From positions 14,522,519 to 14,586,518 of the forward strand of contig OY365822.1 of assembly GCA_959347315.1 (NCBI GenBank): 64,000 nucleotides of DNA, in the 5' to 3' direction. Below the pieces are notes generated by a model. It saw only the letters and a list, made by a program, of their open reading frames with translations, had not been told where the DNA came from and made no database searches. The DNA is from Bimastos eiseni. Lineage: Eukaryota; Annelida; Clitellata; Crassiclitellata; Lumbricidae. A program made the position numbers and the translations under genes. Of the stretch, positions 45,945 to 60,816 are shown piece by piece (the first letter of the stretch is position 1; each line of letters begins with the position of its first letter).

Positions 45945-48159
45945 TCGAGGTTTCAGGTAGACGTCTTCATCCGTAGTCCTCCTGCGCCTCAGCTGTCGGT
46001 CGATGCCTTTTATATAGCGTCATCGTCCAGAGTGTCGCGCGTTACAGTACAAAACAAAGGGAAGAAAGAAAACAGATAGACAAAAGAAAGAAAGACCACA
46101 TAAAGATAAAGGATTAAAACTATATACGAAATTGAATTGAACTGTTACAAATTCTGCATTTGTCCATTAGTCTATGTAACTACAAATGAATAATTATCGT
46201 GTTAAAGATGTACAGAGACGGAGTCACGCGCATGTTTGAGGATGTTGGATAATTGATTAGAGATACGGGTATAATCTTTAAGGTCGTGACTCCGTTAGAA
46301 ATGAAATGAACTGAACTGAAATAAAATAAAATAAATAAATCGATGCAGATTATACGGGGCTCACTTGGGTGCATCGTTGTTCTGTTCATGTCTTGCAATC
46401 ACTTTATGAGTATTATATATTGTCACCTAGATGGGCTTACATAGGCATTATGACAGAATATTGTGTTTTTAATAATGCAATTAATTATGTCAAAGTGCTT
46501 GTCTATTTTACTCAAAAGCATTGTTTCCAGACCTAACAAATAACGTTTTAACATTTAGCTGTCACATTTGATAGAGATGTACGATTCTTATATATAAATA
46601 TATATCTCTATATTTTTATTTATATAATATGCAATATGCAATATACATTATTGGTAAATAAAACTGACTCAAATTGTTACTATGTCTGCCAAATGAACAA
46701 TGTAAATTCATCTGCTGATTGTTACATGTATATAGTTTAAAGTGAAAGTGTTGTGCTGTTTTGTAACAGTGCAAATGTACATTGTGTCATCTGACGTCAG
46801 CAATCGATGTTGTCATGAGATGTCAATAAACTTATGTTTAAACAAACAAAATATATATGTAGACTTAAAATGTAGCTCAATTCAGAAGGTAACTGTGATC
46901 CCCGTTCCATGATATTAGTTCGTTGGTCAGTTGCACTTTAGTGATACTGTTTGATGACAAAGACGACTATCGTTGCCCTCCTCCATTATCCAGGCTATGA
47001 ACTGGCACTGTTCAACGGCAAGCATCGTCGGGATTTAAGTGTCGTTTAACCTTTCCTTCCATTTAAATGCTCCTTTATCTTTTATAACGCTAAATACGGC
47101 ATTTCTCTTTCTACTCATTAATTTTAGTCATCAATGTGTACATATGAATCTTTGTAAGAGCTAACAGCAACAGCGATCGATCGTCCGGTGATCAATCGTC
47201 CTGTGATCAACCGTCCAGTGATCACACGTCCTAGAACCCTCGATATCGCCATCCTTCTAGAGCTCAGAGTTCAGGTCTGACCACGCGACAGAACAGCGGA
47301 GGCGTAAGGCAGTTGACTGAAGGACAACTTGCTTACACACAGCAACTGTCTCCGCTTTACAGGCCAGGCTTCTAACCAATCGGCCACCGTCACACACCCA
47401 CGGTGTGCCAGCCAGTCTAGTTTCTTTTAGGCCTAAACGATTATGTATACCAGTGGCTGGCTGAGGGCTAAAATCCAACGAAGTATACATATTTTTAAAA
47501 GTTCTGTGTCCCTAGCGCCATCTAGCGAATTCATCCATCAAACGAGCACACCGTAAATGAATGTGCAGTGTACACGAGCGTACAATATATGCCTGACCTC
47601 ATTCACCTATGTACCCTGTTGGTGTACAATTCACTGAGCAGTCAGTAATTCAATGTTCAATGGTGATGGGATGATAAAACTGTAATCGAAGTGGCAGTAT
47701 TAGAGGCAATAATACTAAAATATTTGGCAGGAGGAAGGTTTTAAGTTAGGCAATGGCAGGCAAGCAAAAGGTTTGCTTTAAAACAGGGAAACGTAGTTAA
47801 GCAAAACTTATATCTTAAGTTAGACAATGGTAGGTAAGCAATAATCACATCTTAACTTAAACAATGGAGTTTAAACAATGGTTATAAATTCCAATTGCAG
47901 TATTTCTAGTAAATGATGATTAAATGAAGTTGAGCATCATAAACTGATACATTTTCTGGATTATGTTATTGCATGGATTCAGTTAAGTGCAAACGGTGCT
48001 GCCATCTATCTTTGACATCGATGAACTAAAGACACCTAAACCAAAAGGTACTTTTTTTACAAGTTTTCGGCTTCTGACATCCTGAGACATTCATTCCTCA
48101 TTCAATCTCGAGGGCTGCCATGTTGAGTGCAGGACATTTGCTCCGCGGACAATTGCCCC

Positions 48160-48437
48160 ATATGTATATATGCATGTATGTCTGTATGTACGTATGTATT
48201 TATGTACGTATGTATGAATGTATGCATGTATGTATGTATGTATGTTTGTATGTATGTTTGTATGTATGTTTGTATATATGTATGTCTGTATGTACGTATG
48301 TATTTATGTATATATGTATAAATGTATGTATGTATGTATGTATGTATGTCGGTATGTACGTATGTATTTATGTATATATGTATGAATGTATGTATGTATT
48401 TATGCATTATTTATGTATGTATGTATGTACGCATATA
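48160..48437. repeat. ATGT microsatellite block, U7
   Basis: It has one private substitution (GTATAAATG near 48316, where the others read GTATGAATG). Its length is the common 278 bp. Confidence 0.95.
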
Positions 48438-49021
48438 TAATTTATGGTCTAACCGAGGGGGGCAATTGTCCTAGTTGGGAATGGCAATTCTCCAGGGGCA
48501 ATTGTCCGTTCCCGCCATGTTACAGTGTCTACAATTGGCTATTAACACTCTGAGGACGAATTGCATCCGTTTCCCAGTCACTGTTAGTGCACGCCTGTCG
48601 CTAAAGCACTAAAGCACTAAAGACGCCATATTATATTATGTATCAAGTGAGTAAGTAAGTAAATAAGTAGGTCAGAATGTTGTCTAATCTAAAGAAATCT
48701 AATTAGCACTGTTCAACAATATATATGCAAAAGATGCGATGCTGTTTTTTTATTACAAATGTAATGTATTTGAATCAAACAAATAATGTTAGAACACGTT
48801 TCGGTAGATAAGAATCGTCATGGAGTCATTTTATCAGAATGGAACATGCTGTAGGTTGGACTAGAATCTAGATAAGAATCAATTAAGTATAATAAGAACA
48901 GATTATAATATATTACAATAGATATGATTGTACAAGAATATATGTTATATATATACAATATGAAAGTTAATTGTTTTAGACTAGACTATGTTTGGATGAG
49001 AGAAGGTTGGAATTTATTAGA

Positions 49022-49054
<33 letters not shown>

Positions 49055-50324
49055 CAATTTAGTAGAGTTGATTAGATTAGTTTTTAATTTATGTAGTGCT
49101 ACATAGGCTGCATAAATAATTAAGTAAATGAATCGATGAATATTTTATTGTTAGTTACGAACCAAATGCGTTTGTTATCACACGTGAGTCGTGACTGTTC
49201 CATAAAAGTTTCAATTTAAGTGAGAAAACAAACACTGGGTTATTTGTTTTGCATCTGCAGGTCCACATTCCTGCTTTTCTCGCAAGGTCAAGGGATCGTG
49301 CTAACTCAATCGCCAGGTGGCAAGCATATCGGTCGGTCTCTTACAACCTGTCCGTTCCCGCGGAACGACCAGTGATTGAAAATACGACAGCCGTCAATCA
49401 TCGGAGACGTTCTCGCTCTTGATCAATGAGGGTCGACTGACGGATTCTAAGAATGAATGAATGAATGAATGAATGGGTGAGTGAGTGAATAAGTAAGTGA
49501 ATGGTTGAATGAATGAGGGAATGATTGAGTGAGTTTCACAATCAATGAACGAATGATTAAATAAATTAGTAGCTCCCAGAGTTTGAGTGATTGTGCATGT
49601 TTTCTCAGCGGTCAAATCAAACCAAATTACAGCAGTGAAGTCAGAGCTTTATGACTTGATGTCTACGTCAGTGAATTGCTTATTTTGCTTCTAACTCTAA
49701 TTTCACAGACTACTTAAGTGAACAAGAGCTTTGGAGCTCTAAGAAAGGAGTTAAATGAATAATAACTTTCACGTTGAATCTCGGAACATGGTGTCACAAA
49801 GGGAGATGCCATGTAGCTATAGAGATAAATACATTATCATTGTTGTGATTATAATTGTTATATTCATTACTATTATATTATTTTTGCTCCGATGTATAGC
49901 CTACATGATCTCTCACTGACTATGACGTAACTACGAATAAAGAAATGCAGTCTTCTCGTCGGTTTCACACGTGGCGAAATGTTAATAATATTATTATTAT
50001 TTTTAATATAATAATAATGATAATAATATATTTTTATTATCAATAGCAATAACAATAATAATAATAATTATTATAATTGTTCATGCTTCTATTGTTGTCT
50101 GTTTTACTAACATTAGTATTATTGATGTATTCCACTAACTATAATTAATTGACAAGCATATGTTTGCATACTAATCCTAGCTGCATTAGCTTTCTTGACT
50201 CAAGTTGCTGAGTCAAGGTTCTAACTGTAAGCTTACGTCTCCAAAACATGCTTTGCAAAACATTCCTTATAAGCTTATACTTAAAAGGCTAAAAAATAAA
50301 TATTAATAAAAATTTGAACTCTAA

Positions 50325-50531
50325 CTATTTTGTGCGTCGTATATTAAAAAGTTCTTTCCGTTCAACTACGGTACAGACGGATCTCTAGATAGTCAGAATC
50401 GTCTTTCGAGGCAGCGGATTCGAAGACGTAAAGTTTATGAAAATATCGAACTCGAGAGTGACTACACTGAACCGAAATTAAAGAACTGGTCCTATATTAC
50501 GGTCTTCGACAAATGTGCCTCAGAAATATAG
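50325..50531 (+). CDS. Possible open frame B, U7
   Basis: This is an identical copy of the frame, with stop at 50529-50531. Confidence 0.15.
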   Translation, partial: LFCASYIKKFFPFNYGTDGSLDSQNRLSRQRIRRRKVYENIELESDYTEPKLKNWSYITVFDKCASEI

Positions 50532-51209
50532 GAACTACCTAACGTAACTACGTTAGTGAAACCCAATATCCACAGGAAGGAATAAGTCTATTGATTGATC
50601 GATTGACTGATTGTTCCATCGACTGATTAATGGATCGATCGGTCGATTTATGGATTGATCGACCGAGTGATTGATTGAGTGATTGACTGAGTGATTGATT
50701 GATTGAGTATTGACCGAGTGATTGATTAAGTTATTGATCGACTGATTGATTGAGTTATTGACCTATGTATTAATCGATTGATTAGTTGAATGATCGATTG
50801 ATTGATGCACTCGTTTAGTGAGTTGCTCGCCATGACGTTTGTATTCTACCGCTGACCAACTGACCCTCCACAATATAAAAATAATTCAGAGACGATGGGC
50901 AAAGTTCGATGCAAATCACAGAAGCACAGGAAAAGGCGATTGCATGGAAGGTGCAAATGCTAGCTTAGCATTAGCATGTCATTGCTACTCGTTCTGCTAC
51001 TACATTGTACGTGTCTCCTCATGCTAAGACCGAGCAGCTGTATGCCCGCAACGCATTGCTGAGCGAGATATTTAAGCGCTTCGTTTAGCCTATTACGCGT
51101 CTCCCACATGTTAACTCTAAACTTCTTAGCAACAACAATCTTAAACCCACGCGCATGCGTTTCATTGTAAACCCCAATAGACCTACATGTAGGCCTTTAT
51201 ACACACATA

Positions 51210-51477
51210 CACAGTGGCGGAAATATAGTATATAGTTAGTGCATCACCTTGCGAAAATCTAAAAATCTGTTCAATACACAATTATTTGTATCAATATCTG
51301 TCAAATCATTTTGTAATTAAGAATTGGATCAATCATTTACATATTTTCAGCAGTGTCTATCAGTCGTTACATGGACGAAATAATTCGTTGTTTCTACTCA
51401 TTACGTCTTAGTAATTTGCTGTACCGCTTCTAGCTTTGATCACACGGTGATGCAGTAATTATTTCCACCACTTTATG
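51210..51477. mobile_element. Tc1/mariner-type MITE, U7
   Basis: It carries the GTGCATCACC allele. Confidence 0.68.
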
Positions 51478-51659
51478 TACAGCTACGTATTACGTATGTA
51501 CGCTGTAGAGCCATGTACATATGCATGTATAGGGATATGCATTCATATGCATTACCATTCCACCGTGTGCTATGCCAACCTTAAGACTGTCCTATTTGGC
51601 CAAGGCTGGGTCGGGAGCGCTCCCGAGTAGATGCTATTGAAAGGGCGCAATATGAATCC

Positions 51660-51788
51660 TGTACTGTATGCATGTGTGTATTGCATTGTATTTTCCAATT
51701 TATATAGCTCCGTTCACAACAGTGCACAATCATTCAATAGTGCAGTTGTAATGCAGAGCAATTGTGTGCGAAGGACTTTCTCAAGGTC
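51660..51788. repeat. Half foldback after 184-bp deletion, U7
   Basis: It has the same junction (51660/51661), with only the right arm left. Confidence 0.8.
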
Positions 51789-53253
51789 ATTCATTGATGG
51801 CCGCATGTCTGGACCTGCTTCCAGGGCCTAGGCCACAGGATAGCCCGTTATGATCGGTTCTGTCCACCAAAACTCCACAATGACATGTGTGTGGCCAGCA
51901 TAAAGGGTCGCCTAGCCTAGGCCCATCGCAACCCTAATCGTATCATGACTGATTATTTTTATTATCATCATTAATATTGTTGTTATTATTATATTATTAT
52001 TTATTATTATTTTATTATTAGTCTTCTTCTTCTTATATGTTTGTGATTCTATGGGATTGTTCTTCCTTCGTTAAGACAGGATTTGGATATGAATTGTGTG
52101 TTACAAGGTCGATGGAAAATGCTGAATAAATTGAGCAATTTCCATCTTGAGTTAAGCGTAAAGAAAAGATGCAAATTAAGTAACGAAACCTAATTATGCA
52201 CCGAGCAGGGTTCGGTCTGCCCTTACTGGCAAACATACAGCACAATGCAATACCATTGGGCGAATAAATTCAAATTACGATTATAGTCGTTTGCACCCAC
52301 CGCATAACACATAAAAAGACATGGGTGTTAATTTTTTGAAAGCCTAACTCCGCCATCAAGCCTCAGTCAGTCTCTAAAAGCTGATAGTTCTCGTCTTAGA
52401 TGTCTTCGAAATTGTGCCTCCCATCCCATTATTACATGTGTAGTATGGGCGTTCACGGCCATAATTAGACGATTGTCACGATTGCCAGCAAACAGATGTA
52501 ACAAGGCCTGTGTAAATGAAACCAGCAACCGAACAATATTGGTTGAAATGTATGTATAAGTTTTACCTGGATCCCATCTCAGTTAAGAGTTAAGATCCTA
52601 TTGAAATCGAACGATGGACACACTTCCCGCTTCTTATATATGTACGTTTGAGAGAGCTACTTATCGGCAATTGGTTGAGAAATTATCCAATAGCTGAGCA
52701 ACAGTGGCTGACAGCAGCATATACTTAATGTGGTCACGTAAATAACACTGATATTTGCTTTGCAAAAACTAACGGTATACTTCAGCCTCTTCAGTAGTTT
52801 CTAATAAATTTATTTGACACTTTAATAACAAGTGCATGCTCACACCTATTCAGTTTACAATTACAGAGGCGGCCATTACAGAGTTAAATTCGTTAGAAAA
52901 TAGACAATGCTGAATATAATAAATGTTAGTTGGAGGCGATACGTATCCTATTACTGAAACGAAGAAGCTCCTTAGAAATACCCAGGGCTGTAGAATTTGA
53001 TTTTAAAACCTCGGTTTTCAAGTTTAAACAAGGCTGAACACTTTTCATTTAAAACTTGCAGGTTTATAGTTTTAGCCTTTTCAATTTTATTAATTGTTAT
53101 TGTGCTTGAAGCTAATCAGAGTAATTCTTATTGCAATATACACGAATATAAGCTATGTCGTGAGGATAGTTGAAAAGAGCGAATAAGATGTTCTCGGTCG
53201 CAATTTTGTGTCCGCTTTGCGTACCTAAAAACCTGAAGTCCTAGAAATAGTAG

Positions 53254-53508
53254 TCACTTGCAAACGGTCTTGAATAAACCTTGGTTTTTCCAGCTCTTGT
53301 CACACTTCATCGATTGCAGAATCTGATCTGGCTCAGGTTGAAATTTAAACTGGACTATTTGACCAACAGCGTCTTCAGCAACGTAAGGGACAGGCGTCTG
53401 CCTCGAGGTGTCGGGTTTCATTGCTTGACACTTCGTTAAGATTTGCATATTCCTCGCCGTCTGTATTGAGGCTGTCTGCCTCCAGCAAAACCCATTGAGG
53501 TCTCCCAT
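53254..53508 (-). CDS. Candidate 84-codon gene, U7
   Basis: It carries the Cys8 and Ser66 allele, as in U5. Confidence 0.32.
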   Translation of the reverse strand: MGDLNGFCWRQTASIQTARNMQILTKCQAMKPDTSRQTPVPYVAEDAVGQIVQFKFQPEPDQILQSMKCDKSWKNQGLFKTVCK

Positions 53509-55723
53509 TCGAGGTTTCAGGTAGACGTCTTCATCCGTAGTCCTCCTGCGCCTCAGCTGTCGGTCGATGCCTTTTATATAGCGTCATCGTCCAGAGTGTC
53601 GCGCGTTACAGTACAAAACAAAGGGAAGAAAGAAAACAGATAGACAAAAGAAAGAAAGACCACATAAAGATAAAGGATTAAAACTATATACGAAATTGAA
53701 TTGAACTGTTACAAATTCTGCATTTGTCCATTAGTCTATGTAACTACAAATGAATAATTATCGTGTTAAAGATGTACAGAGACGGAGTCACGCGCATGTT
53801 TGAGGATGTTGGATAATTGATTAGAGATACGGGTATAATCTTTAAGGTCGTGACTCCGTTAGAAATGAAATGAACTGAACTGAAATAAAATAAAATAAAT
53901 AAATCGATGCAGATTATACGGGGCTCACTTGGGTGCATCGTTGTTCTGTTCATGTCTTGCAATCACTTTATGAGTATTATATATTGTCACCTAGATGGGC
54001 TTACATAGGCATTATGACAGAATATTGTGTTTTTAATAATGCAATTAATTATGTCAAAGTGCTTGTCTATTTTACTCAAAAGCATTGTTTCCAGACCTAA
54101 CAAATAACGTTTTAACATTTAGCTGTCACATTTGATAGAGATGTACGATTCTTATATATAAATATATATCTCTATATTTTTATTTATATAATATGCAATA
54201 TGCAATATACATTATTGGTAAATAAAACTGACTCAAATTGTTACTATGTCTGCCAAATGAACAATGTAAATTCATCTGCTGATTGTTACATGTATATAGT
54301 TTAAAGTGAAAGTGTTGTGCTGTTTTGTAACAGTGCAAATGTACATTGTGTCATCTGACGTCAGCAATCGATGTTGTCATGAGATGTCAATAAACTTATG
54401 TTTAAACAAACAAAATATATATGTAGACTTAAAATGTAGCTCAATTCAGAAGGTAACTGTGATCCCCGTTCCATGATATTAGTTCGTTGGTCAGTTGCAC
54501 TTTAGTGATACTGTTTGATGACAAAGACGACTATCGTTGCCCTCCTCCATTATCCAGGCTATGAACTGGCACTGTTCAACGGCAAGCATCGTCGGGATTT
54601 AAGTGTCGTTTAACCTTTCCTTCCATTTAAATGCTCCTTTATCTTTTATAACGCTAAATACGGCATTTCTCTTTCTACTCATTAATTTTAGTCATCAATG
54701 TGTACATATGAATCTTTGTAAGAGCTAACAGCAACAGCGATCGATCGTCCGGTGATCAATCGTCCTGTGATCAACCGTCCAGTGATCACACGTCCTAGAA
54801 CCCTCGATATCGCCATCCTTCTAGAGCTCAGAGTTCAGGTCTGACCACGCGACAGAACAGCGGAGGCGTAAGGCAGTTGACTGAAGGACTACTTGCTTAC
54901 ACACAGCAACTGTCTCCGCTTTACAGGCCAGGCTTCTAACCAATCGACCACCGTCACACACCCACGGTGTGCCAGCCAGTCTAGTTTCTTTTAGGCCTAA
55001 ACGATTATGTATACCAGTGGCTGGCTGAGGGCTAAAATCCAACGAAGTAGACATATTTTTAAAAGTTCTGTGTCCCTAGCGCCATCTAGCGAATTCATCC
55101 ATCAAACGAGCACACCGTAAATGAATGTGCAGTGTACACGAGCGTACAATATATGCCTGACCTCATTCACCTATGTACCCTGTTGGTGTACAATTCACTG
55201 AGCAGTCAGTAATTCAATGTTCAATGGTGATGGGATGATAAAACTGTAATCGAAGTGGCAGTATTAGAGGCAATAATACTAAAATATTTGGCAGGAGGAA
55301 GGTTTTAAGTTAGGCAATGGCAGGCAAGCAAAAGGTTTGCTTTAAAACAGGGAAACGTAGTTAAGCAAAACTTATATCTTAAGTTAGACAATGGTAGGTA
55401 AGCAATAATCACATCTTAACTTAAACAATGGAGTTTAAACAATGGTTATAAATTCCAATTGCAGTATTTCTAGTAAATGATGATTAAATGAAGTTGAGCA
55501 TCATAAACTGATACATTTTCTGGATTATGTTATTGCATGGATTCAGTTAAGTGCAAACGGTGCTGCCATCTATCTTTGACATCGATGAACTAAAGACACC
55601 TAAACCAAAAGGTACTTTTTTTACAAGTTTTCGGCTTCTGACATCCTGAGACATTCATTCCTCATTCAATCTCGAGGGCTGCCATGTTGAGTGCAGGACA
55701 TTTGCTCCGCGGACAATTGCCCC

Positions 55724-56001
55724 ATATGTATATATGCATGTATGTCTGTATGTACGTATGTATTTATGTACGTATGTATGAATGTATGCATGTATGTATG
55801 TATGTATGTTTGTATGTATGTTTGTATGTATGTTTGTATATATGTATGTCTGTATGTACGTATGTATTTATGTATATATGTATGAATGTATGTATGTATG
55901 TATGTATGTATGTCGGTATGTACGTATGTATTTATGTATATATGTATGAATGTATGTATGTATTTATGCATTATTTATGTATGTATGTATGTACGCATAT
56001 A
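55724..56001. repeat. ATGT microsatellite block, U8
   Basis: It is 278 bp, as in U2. Confidence 0.95.
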
Positions 56002-56585
56002 TAATTTATGGTCTAACCGAGGGGGGCAATTGTCCTAGTTGGGAATGGCAATTCTCCAGGGGCAATTGTCCGTTCCCGCCATGTTACAGTGTCTACAATT
56101 GGCTATTAACACTCTGAGGACGAATTGCATCCGTTTCCCAGTCACTGTTAGTGCACGCCTGTCGCTAAAGCACTAAAGTACTAAAGACGCCATATTATAT
56201 TATGTATCAAGTGAGTAAGTAAGTAAATAAGTAGGTCAGAATGTTGTCTAATCTAAAGAAATCTAATTAGCACTGTTCAACAATATATATGCAAAAGATG
56301 CGATGCTGTTTTTTTATTACAAATGTAATGTATTTGAATCAAACAAATAATGTTAGAACACGTTTCGGTAGATAAGAATCGTCATGGAGTCATTTTATCA
56401 GAATGGAACATGCTGTAGGTTGGACTAGAATCTAGATAAGAATCAATTAAGTATAATAAGAACAGATTATAATATATTACAATAGATATGATTGTACAAG
56501 AATATATGTTATATATATACAATATGAAAGTTAATTGTTTTAGACTAGACTATGTTTGGATGAGAGAAGGTTGGAATTTATTAGA

Positions 56586-56616
<31 letters not shown>

Positions 56617-57887
56617 CAATTTAGTAGAGTTGATTAGATTAGTTTTTAATTTATGTAGTGCTACATAGGCTGCATAAATAATTAAGTAAATGAATCGATG
56701 AATATTTTATTGTTAGTTACGAACCAAATGCGTTTGTTATCACACGTGAGTCGTGACTGTTCCATAAAAGTTTCAATTTAAGTGAGAAAACAAACACTGG
56801 GTTATTTGTTTTGCATCTGCAGGTCCACATTCCTGCTTTTCTCGCAAGGTCAAGGGATCGTGCTAACTCAATCGCCAGGTGGCAAGCATATCGGTCGGTC
56901 TCTTACAACCTGTCCGTTCCCGCGGAACGACCAGTGATTGAAAATACGACAGCCGTCAATCATCGGAGACGTTCTCGCTCTTGATCAATGAGGGTCGACT
57001 GACGGATTCTAAGAATGAATGAATGAATGAATGAATGGGTGAGTGAGTGAATAAGTAAGTGAATGGTTGAATGAATGAGGGAATGATTGAGTGAGTTTCA
57101 CAATCAATGAACGAATGATTAAATAAATTAGTAGCTCCCAGAGTTTGAGTGATTGTGCATGTTTTCTCAGCGGTCAAATCAAACCAAATTACAGCAGTGA
57201 AGTCAGAGCTTTATGACTTGATGTCTACGTCAGTGAATTGCTTATTTTGCTTCTAACTCTAATTTCACAGACTACTTAAGTGAACAAGAGCTTTGGAGCT
57301 CTAAGAAAGGAGTTAAATGAATAATAACTTTCACGTTGAATCTCGGAACATGGTGTCACAAAGGGAGATGCCATGTAGCTATAGAGATAAATGCATTATC
57401 ATTGTTGTGATTATAATTGTTATATTCATTACTATTATATGTTTTTTTGCTCCGATGTATAGCCTACATGATCTCTCACTGACTATGACGTAACTACGAA
57501 TAAAGAAATGCAGTCTTCTCGTCGGTTTCACACGTGGCGAAATGTTAATAATATTATTATTATTTTTAATATAATAATAATGATAATAATATATTTTTAT
57601 TATCAATAGCAATAACAATAATAATAATAATTATTATAATTGTTCATGCTTCTATTGTTGTCTGTTTTACTAACATTAGTATTATTGATGTATTCCACAA
57701 ACTATAATTAATTGACAAGCATATGTTTGCATACTAATCCTAGCTGCATTAGCTTTCTTGACTCAAGTTGCTGAGTCAAGGTTCTAACTGTAAGCTTACG
57801 TCTCCAAAACATGCTTTGCAAAACATTCCTTATAAGCTTATACTTAAAAGGCTAAAAAATAAATATTAATAAAAATTTGAACTCTAA

Positions 57888-58094
57888 CTATTTTGTGCGT
57901 CGTATATTAAAAAGTTCTTTCCGTTCAACTACGGTACAGACGGATCTCTAGATAGTCAGAATCGTCTTTCGAGGCAGCGGATTCGAAGACGTAAAGTTTA
58001 TGAAAATATCGAACTCGAGAGTGACTACACTGAACCGAAATTAAAGAACTGGTCCTATATTACGGTCTTCGACAAATGTGCCTCAGAAATATAG
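57888..58094 (+). CDS. Possible open frame B, U8
   Basis: This is an identical copy of the frame, with stop at 58092-58094. Confidence 0.15.
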   Translation, partial: LFCASYIKKFFPFNYGTDGSLDSQNRLSRQRIRRRKVYENIELESDYTEPKLKNWSYITVFDKCASEI

Positions 58095-58772
58095 GAACTA
58101 CCTAACGTAACTACGTTAGTGAAACCCAATATCCACAGGAAGGAATAAGTCTATTGATTGATCGATTGACTGATTGTTCCATCGACTGATTAATGGATCG
58201 ATCGGTCGATTTATGGATTGATCGACCGAGTGATTGATTGAGTGATTGACTGAGTGATTGATTGATTGAGTATTGACCGAGTGATTAATTAAGTTATTGA
58301 TCGACTGATTGATTGAGTTATTGACCTATGTATTAATCGATTGATTAGTTGAATGATCGATTGATTGATGCACTCGTTTAGTGAGTTGCTCGCCATGACG
58401 TTTGTATTCTACCGCTGACCAACTGACCCTCCACAATATAAAAATAATTCAGAGACGATGGGCAAAGTTCGATGCAAATCACAGAAGCACAGGAAAAGGC
58501 GATTGCATGGAAGGTGCAAATGCTAGCTTTGCATTAGCATGTCATTGCTACTCGTTCTGCTACTACATTGTACGTGTCTCCTCATGCTAAGACCGAGCAG
58601 CTGTATGCCCGCAACGCATTGCTGAGCGAGATATTTAAGCGCTTCGTTTAGCCTATTACGCGTCTCCCACATGTTAACTCTAAACTTCTTAGCAACAACA
58701 ATCTTAAACCCACGCGCATGCGTTTCATTGTAAACCCCAATAGACCTACATGTAGGCCTTTATACACACATA

Positions 58773-59040
58773 CACAGTGGCGGAAATATAGTATATAGTT
58801 AGTGCATCACCTTGCGAAAATCTAAAAATCTGTTCAATACACAATTATTTGTATCAATATCTGTCAAATCATTTTGTAATTAAGAATTGGATCAATCATT
58901 TACATATTTTCAGCAGTGTCTATCAGTCGTTACATGGACGAAATAATTCGTTGTTTCTACTCATTACGTCTTAGTAATTTGCTGTACCGCTTCTAGCTTT
59001 GATCACACGGTGATGCAGTAATTATTTCCACCACTTTATG
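58773..59040. mobile_element. Tc1/mariner-type MITE, U8
   Basis: It carries the GTGCATCACC allele. Confidence 0.68.
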
Positions 59041-59222
59041 TACAGCTACGTATTACGTATGTACGCTGTAGAGCCATGTACATATGCATGTATAGGGATA
59101 TGCATTCATATGCATTACCATTCCACCGTGTGCTATGCCAACCTTAAGACTGTCCTATTTGGCCAAGGCTGGGTCGGGAGCGCTCCCGAGTAGATGCTAT
59201 TGAAAGGGCGCAATATGAATCC

Positions 59223-59351
59223 TGTACAGTATGCATGTGTGTATTGCATTGTATTTTCCAATTTATATAGCTCCGTTCACAACAGTGCACAATCATTCAA
59301 TAGTGCAGTTGTAATGCAGAGCAATTGTGTGCGAAGGACTTTCTCAAGGTC
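59223..59351. repeat. Half foldback after 184-bp deletion, U8
   Basis: It has the same junction (59223/59224), with a private T to A change just after it (GTACAGTATG). Confidence 0.8.
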
Positions 59352-60816
59352 ATTCATTGATGGCCGCATGTCTGGACCTGCTTCCAGGGCCTAGGCCACA
59401 GGATAGCCCGTTATGATCGGTTCTGTCCACCAAAACTCCACAATGACATGTGTGTGGCCAGCATAAAGGGTCGCCTAGCCTAGGCCCATCGCAACCCTAA
59501 TCGTATCATGACTGATTATTTTTATTATCATCATTAATATTGTTGTTATTATTATATTATTATTTATTATTATTTTATTATTAGTCTTCTTCTTCTTATA
59601 TGTTTGTGATTCTATGGGATTGTTCTTCCTTCGTTAAGACAGGATTTGGATATGAATTGTGTGTTACAAGGTCGATGGAAAATGCTGAATAAATTGAGCA
59701 ATTTCCATCTTGAGTTAAGCGTAAAGAAAAGATGCAAATTAAGTAACGAAACCTAATTATGCACCGAGCAGGGTTCGGTCTGCCCTTACTGGCAAACATA
59801 CAGCACAATGCAATACCATTGGGCGAATAAATTCAAATTACGATTATAGTCGTTTGCACCCACCGCATAACACATAAAAAGACATGGGTGTTAATTTTTT
59901 GAAAGCCTAACTCCGCCATCAAGCCTCAGTCAGTCTCTAAAAGCTGATAGTTCTCGTCTTAGATGTCTTCGAAATTGTGCCTCCCATCCCATTATTACAT
60001 GTGTAGTATGGGCGTTCACGGCCATAATTAGACGATTGTCACGATTGCCAGCAAACAGATGTAACAAGGCCTGTGTAAATGAAACCAGCAACCGAACAAT
60101 ATTGGTTGAAATGTATGTATAAGTTTTACCTGGATCCCATCTCAGTTAAGAGTTAAGATCCTATTGAAATCGAACGATGGACACACTTCCCGCTTCTTAT
60201 ATATGTACGTTTGAGAGAGCTACTTATCGGCAATTGGTTGAGAAATTATCCAATAGCTGAGCAACAGTGGCTGACAGCAGCATATACTTAATGTGGTCAC
60301 GTAAATAACACTGATATTTGCTTTGCAAAAACTAACGGTATACTTCAGCCTCTTCAGTAGTTTCTAATAAATTTATTTGACACTTTAATAACAAGTGCAT
60401 GCTCACACCTATTCAGTTTACAATTACAGAGGCGGCCATTACAGAGTTAAATTCGTTAGAAAATAGACAATGCTGAATATAATAAATGTTAGTTGGAGGC
60501 GATACGTATCCTATTACTGAAACGAAGAAGCTCCTTAGAAATACCCAGGGCTGTAGAATTTGATTTTAAAACCTCGGTTTTCAAGTTTAAACAAGGCTGA
60601 ACACTTTTCATTTAAAACTTGCAGGTTTATAGTTTTAGCCTTTTCAATTTTATTAATTGTTATTGTGCTTGAAGCTAATCAGAGTAATTCTTATTGCAAT
60701 ATACACGAATATAAGCTATGTCGTGGGGATAGTTGAAAAGAGCGAATAAGATGTTCTCGGTCGCAATTTTGTGTCCGCTTTGCGTACCTAAAAACCTGAA
60801 GTCCTAGAAATAGTAG

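Larger units (their letters stand above)
38515..46065. repeat. Macrosatellite unit U6 (short form, 7551 bp)
   Basis: This short-form unit has the deletion junction at 44096/44097. It has the ACACTTCAGTGAC block (42589-42601) otherwise seen only in U2 and U4, inside a short-form unit, which is another sign of exchange. It has (AC)6(AT)9. Confidence 0.97.
46066..53629. repeat. Macrosatellite unit U7 (short form, 7564 bp)
   Basis: This short-form unit has the longest dinucleotide tract, (AC)6(AT)10 at 49022-49055. It has the full-length GATT tract, and like U1 it has ATTATATTATTTTTG near 49870, where U2-U6 and U8 have ATTATATGTTTTTTTG. Private changes include GGACAACTTGC near 47324 and CACTAACTAT near 50133. 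At the sites homologous to 1316 and 1425 it carries the U2-U5 alleles. Confidence 0.97.
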